This document shows, piece by piece, positions 60,818 through 63,085 of a stretch of 63,085 nt of DNA; within the stretch, counting starts at the first letter, position 1; every line of letters starts with the position of its first letter. The notes below the pieces were generated by a model. That model searched no databases and was not told where the DNA came from. It was given only the letters and a program-made list of their open reading frames with translations. The stretch spans positions 1 through 63,085 of the forward strand of contig JAEKLQ010000057.1 in the NCBI GenBank assembly GCA_019509785.1, read 5' to 3'. The translations under genes and the position numbers were made by a program. The stretch comes from Fibrobacterota bacterium. Its GTDB lineage: Bacteria; Fibrobacterota; Fibrobacteria; UBA11236.

Positions 60818-61839
60818 GGTTCGGCGCCCCGCATATGTTCTGGCTGCTCTGGTTCCTCCCCGTGCTGGCGGGATTCTTCCTCTATGCGTTCCGCAAGAAG
60901 AGCAAGACCCTGGCGCGCTTCGCGCAGGTGGAAATGATCCGCCGCATGACCGACGGGATTTCCCGGGGCCGGCAATACTTCAAGGCGTTCCTCATCCTCA
61001 TGGTGGCGTTCTTCGCCGTGCTCTCCCTGGCCCGCCCGCAGTTCGGCACCAAGATGGAGCTGATGCGCCGCAAGGGCCTGGACGTGGTGGTCGCCGTGGA
61101 CGTCTCGCTCTCCATGTACGCCGAAGACATCAAGCCCAGCCGCATGGCACGCAGCAAGCAGGAGATCGGGAAGTTCGTGGAGCGTTTAGGCGGCGATCGC
61201 GTGGCGCTGGTCGCTTTCGCGGGCGAAGCCTTCCTGCAATGCCCGCTCACCTCGGACTATGGAGCTTTCAAGATTTTCCTGGACGTGCTGGGCCCGGAGC
61301 TCATCCCCACCCCGGGCACCGACATCGCCGGGGCCATCGAAACCTCCATGAAGGCATTCGATCCCAAGGACCGGAAATACCGCGTTCTCGTTCTCATGAC
61401 GGACGGCGAGGATCATAGCGGGCGCGCCGAGAAGATGGCCGAAGAGGCCGCCAAGGAAGGCGTGGCGGTTTTCACGGTCGGCATCGGCTTGCCCTCCGGG
61501 GTGCCGATTCCCCTCAAGGACGAGCAAGGGAACGTCGTGTACAAGAAGGATCGCAACGGCAACGTGGTGACCACCAAGCTGGATGAAGTGCTACTTCAGA
61601 AGATCGCCCTCGCCACCAACGGCAAGTACTATCACGCCGAGCCGGGCCGCTTCGAACTGGGGGACGTGCTGCGCGAAATCGAGAAAATGGAGAAACGCGA
61701 ATTGGACAGCGAACGCCTGAGCCAATACGAGGATCGCTTCCAGATCCCTCTCGGAATTTCCCTCGCATTGCTGGTGGCGGAAATGCTCATTTCCGACCGC
61801 CGCAAGCGCCGTAAGGAATGGGAGGGCCGCTTCTCATGA
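60814..61839 (+). CDS. batB: BatB, VWA-domain membrane protein
   Basis: The 341-residue protein has N-terminal helices (FWLLWFLPVLAGFFLYAF and FKAFLILMVAFFAVLSLA). Its VWA domain has MIDAS DVVVAVDVSLSM, and VLVLMTDGEDHSG and GDRVALVAFAGEAFLQCPLT follow. A C-terminal helix (LGISLALLVAEMLI) ends it. It is a paralogue of BatA and probably forms a complex with it. It overlaps the BatC gene by 4 nt. Confidence 0.93.
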   Translation: MRFGAPHMFWLLWFLPVLAGFFLYAFRKKSKTLARFAQVEMIRRMTDGISRGRQYFKAFLILMVAFFAVLSLARPQFGTKMELMRRKGLDVVVAVDVSLSMYAEDIKPSRMARSKQEIGKFVERLGGDRVALVAFAGEAFLQCPLTSDYGAFKIFLDVLGPELIPTPGTDIAGAIETSMKAFDPKDRKYRVLVLMTDGEDHSGRAEKMAEEAAKEGVAVFTVGIGLPSGVPIPLKDEQGNVVYKKDRNGNVVTTKLDEVLLQKIALATNGKYYHAEPGRFELGDVLREIEKMEKRELDSERLSQYEDRFQIPLGISLALLVAEMLISDRRKRRKEWEGRFS

Positions 61840-62861
61840 GCAGGCCTAACCTCGGTCACGTGAAATTGCTTTTGTCCGCTGCCCTGCTGACCACGTCCTG
61901 CCTGACCGTCGGTCCTTCCTGGGCCCAAATCCCGATCGACAACGCCCCGGTTTCCAAGGGCGTGCGTATTATCGATACGGATGCCGATAGCCTGGGCAAG
62001 GATTCGGGCGCGACGGGCCCGGCCGGTGGCGCGAATTCCCAAGCCTCTCCCGGCGGCTCCGCGACCGGGCCCTCCGCTCCCGCTCCCGATCTCCTTTCCA
62101 AATACGAGAAGTCCTCTGGCGGCAAGCCACGCTGGCTGACCAAGCTCACGGGCCTTTTGGGCGCGGGGGGCGCGCCGCCCAAGCAGGCCGCCAAGGCCTA
62201 TGAGAAAGGCGATTACGACGCGGCCCTGCAGAAGTACGCCGAGGCCCAGCTCGATCATCCCGAATCCCAGGCCCTGGCCTACGATATCGGCAATGCGCAA
62301 TACCGCAAGAAGCGTTACGACGATGCCATCGTATCCTATAAGAAGGCGTTGCAAGGCGGCGATGCGGGCCTGGCGGCCTCGGCCTATTACAATCTCGGCA
62401 ATTCGCATTTCCGCAAAGGCGAATTCGCCATCCAGGGCGGCAAGCAGGAAGGCATCGAGGATTACCGCGAGGCCATGGCCAACTACAAGAAATCCCTGGA
62501 GCTGCGGCCGGACAACAAGGACGCCAAGCGCAATATCGAGGTGGTGCAGGCCCGCATCAAGGAACTCCTCGATCGCCAGAAGCAGGATCAGAAGCAACAG
62601 GGCAACCCCCAGAAGCCGCCCGAACCCAGCGAAGAGGCCAAGAAGGTCCTGGCGCGGGCCCTGCAATTGGTCCAGGAGCGCCGCTATTCCGAAGCGAAAA
62701 CCATCCTCGAAGACGTGATCCAGAAGGACCGGACGGCGGTAAGCTTCCAATCCTACGTACAACGCATCGACGACGTCCTCAAGATACTGAGGGGCGAATC
62801 GCCCACGCCTCCCAAGGCGCAGGACCCGCGCGCCGCCCAGCCCGGAGTCGGGGTCATATGA
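61836..62861 (+). CDS. batC: BatC, TPR protein
   Basis: The ATG at 61836 gives a signal peptide (MSRPNLGHVKLLLSAALLTTSC to WAQ); a lipobox-like SC is present. After a low-complexity stretch the 341-residue product has TPR units: AAKAYEKGDYDAALQKYAEAQLDHP, ALAYDIGNAQYRKKRYDDAIVSYKKAL, SAYYNLGNSHFRKGEFAIQG and NYKKSLELRPDNKDAKRNIE. This resembles BatC of the aerotolerance operon, which scaffolds BatA/BatB. It overlaps the next gene by 4 nt. Confidence 0.86.
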   Translation: MSRPNLGHVKLLLSAALLTTSCLTVGPSWAQIPIDNAPVSKGVRIIDTDADSLGKDSGATGPAGGANSQASPGGSATGPSAPAPDLLSKYEKSSGGKPRWLTKLTGLLGAGGAPPKQAAKAYEKGDYDAALQKYAEAQLDHPESQALAYDIGNAQYRKKRYDDAIVSYKKALQGGDAGLAASAYYNLGNSHFRKGEFAIQGGKQEGIEDYREAMANYKKSLELRPDNKDAKRNIEVVQARIKELLDRQKQDQKQQGNPQKPPEPSEEAKKVLARALQLVQERRYSEAKTILEDVIQKDRTAVSFQSYVQRIDDVLKILRGESPTPPKAQDPRAAQPGVGVI

Positions 62862-63085
62862 ACTCCTTGCTTAAAGCGTTGCTGGCCTTAGGCCTCCTCG
62901 CGGGCTTCGCCGCCGCCAAAAGCGCCGAGGATTATCTGCACGGCGGCGCCGCGTTATACATCCAAAGCCGGCTGCAAGAAGCTTCCGTGGAAGTGGAAGA
63001 AGGCTTGCGCAAATACCCGAACGACTCCCGCCTCAAGGCCCTGGCGGACCAATTGAAGTCCATGAAGGATCAGCAGAAAAAGGAC
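62858..63085 (+). CDS. Bat-operon TPR protein, 3' end cut by window edge
   Basis: The first 76 codons are present. They encode a signal peptide (MNSLLKALLALGLLAGFAAAKS) and the first TPR-like helix pair (HGGAALYIQSRLQEASVEVEEGLRKYPNDSRLKALADQL). The ATGA overlap with BatC puts it in the same operon. It may correspond to BatE or another TPR protein of that cluster, but most of it is outside the window. Confidence 0.7.
   Translation, partial: MNSLLKALLALGLLAGFAAAKSAEDYLHGGAALYIQSRLQEASVEVEEGLRKYPNDSRLKALADQLKSMKDQQKKD

Overview
The window is a chromosome segment of a high-GC, Gram-negative bacterium. It shows an outer-membrane biology: an MCE/Mla lipid-transport operon, AsmA, a LolA-like protein, many lipoproteins and barrel-like exported proteins. 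The best lineage clue is upstream of recA. There a TGC-N-C-N4-GTGCA palindrome, the LexA box described for Fibrobacter succinogenes, overlaps the -35 element. I therefore infer an uncultivated or poorly studied member of Fibrobacterota. No database search was possible.

Left edge (1-1425): the window opens inside an integrated element. A previously unlisted minus-strand tyrosine recombinase (3' end outside the window) lies directly downstream of a tRNA-Gly(CCC) gene that is cut off just past its anticodon loop. This looks like an attachment-site junction. Chromosomal housekeeping follows (1.4-22 kb): ndk, a gamma-carbonic-anhydrase-like protein, SanA/YdcF-like and lipid-kinase genes, a glpD-glycerophosphodiesterase pair, a parvulin PPIase next to a membrane Ser/Thr kinase, rplU-rpmA, an FGE-domain lipoprotein, mutY and neighbours, and cinA-recA.

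The middle (22-45 kb) holds a 1793-residue surface lipoprotein with a cysteine-repeat array, yicC, phoH, tRNA-Val/tRNA-Asp, the glycogen branching enzyme glgB, a large AsmA protein, uvrB, a SpoIIE phosphatase and a YfiH/YlmD oxidoreductase. Two gene-free stretches (31.2-31.7 kb and 41.0-41.7 kb) carry three copies of a roughly 180-nt structured repeat. Its stems are preserved by compensatory base changes, and it is the strongest candidate here for something undescribed.

The right part (45-63 kb) has beta-propeller and TPR proteins, an mlaE-mlaF-mlaD operon with 4-base overlaps, engB-recR, and a long Bat/MoxR operon. That operon runs BatD-like, MoxR, DUF58, TPR/SurA-like lipoprotein, second BatD-like, BatA, BatB, BatC and a TPR protein cut by the window end. 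Nearly all its joints are ATGA overlaps, so it is one transcriptional unit for envelope/aerotolerance functions.

A second dispersed repeat consists of inverted arrays of GGGTNNA heptads, at 29.3 kb and 53.4 kb. It can form long hairpins or G-quadruplexes, and at 53.4 kb it supplies the engB stop codon. Several genes have a TATA-type -10 box 6-10 nt before the start codon and no Shine-Dalgarno, suggesting leaderless transcripts.
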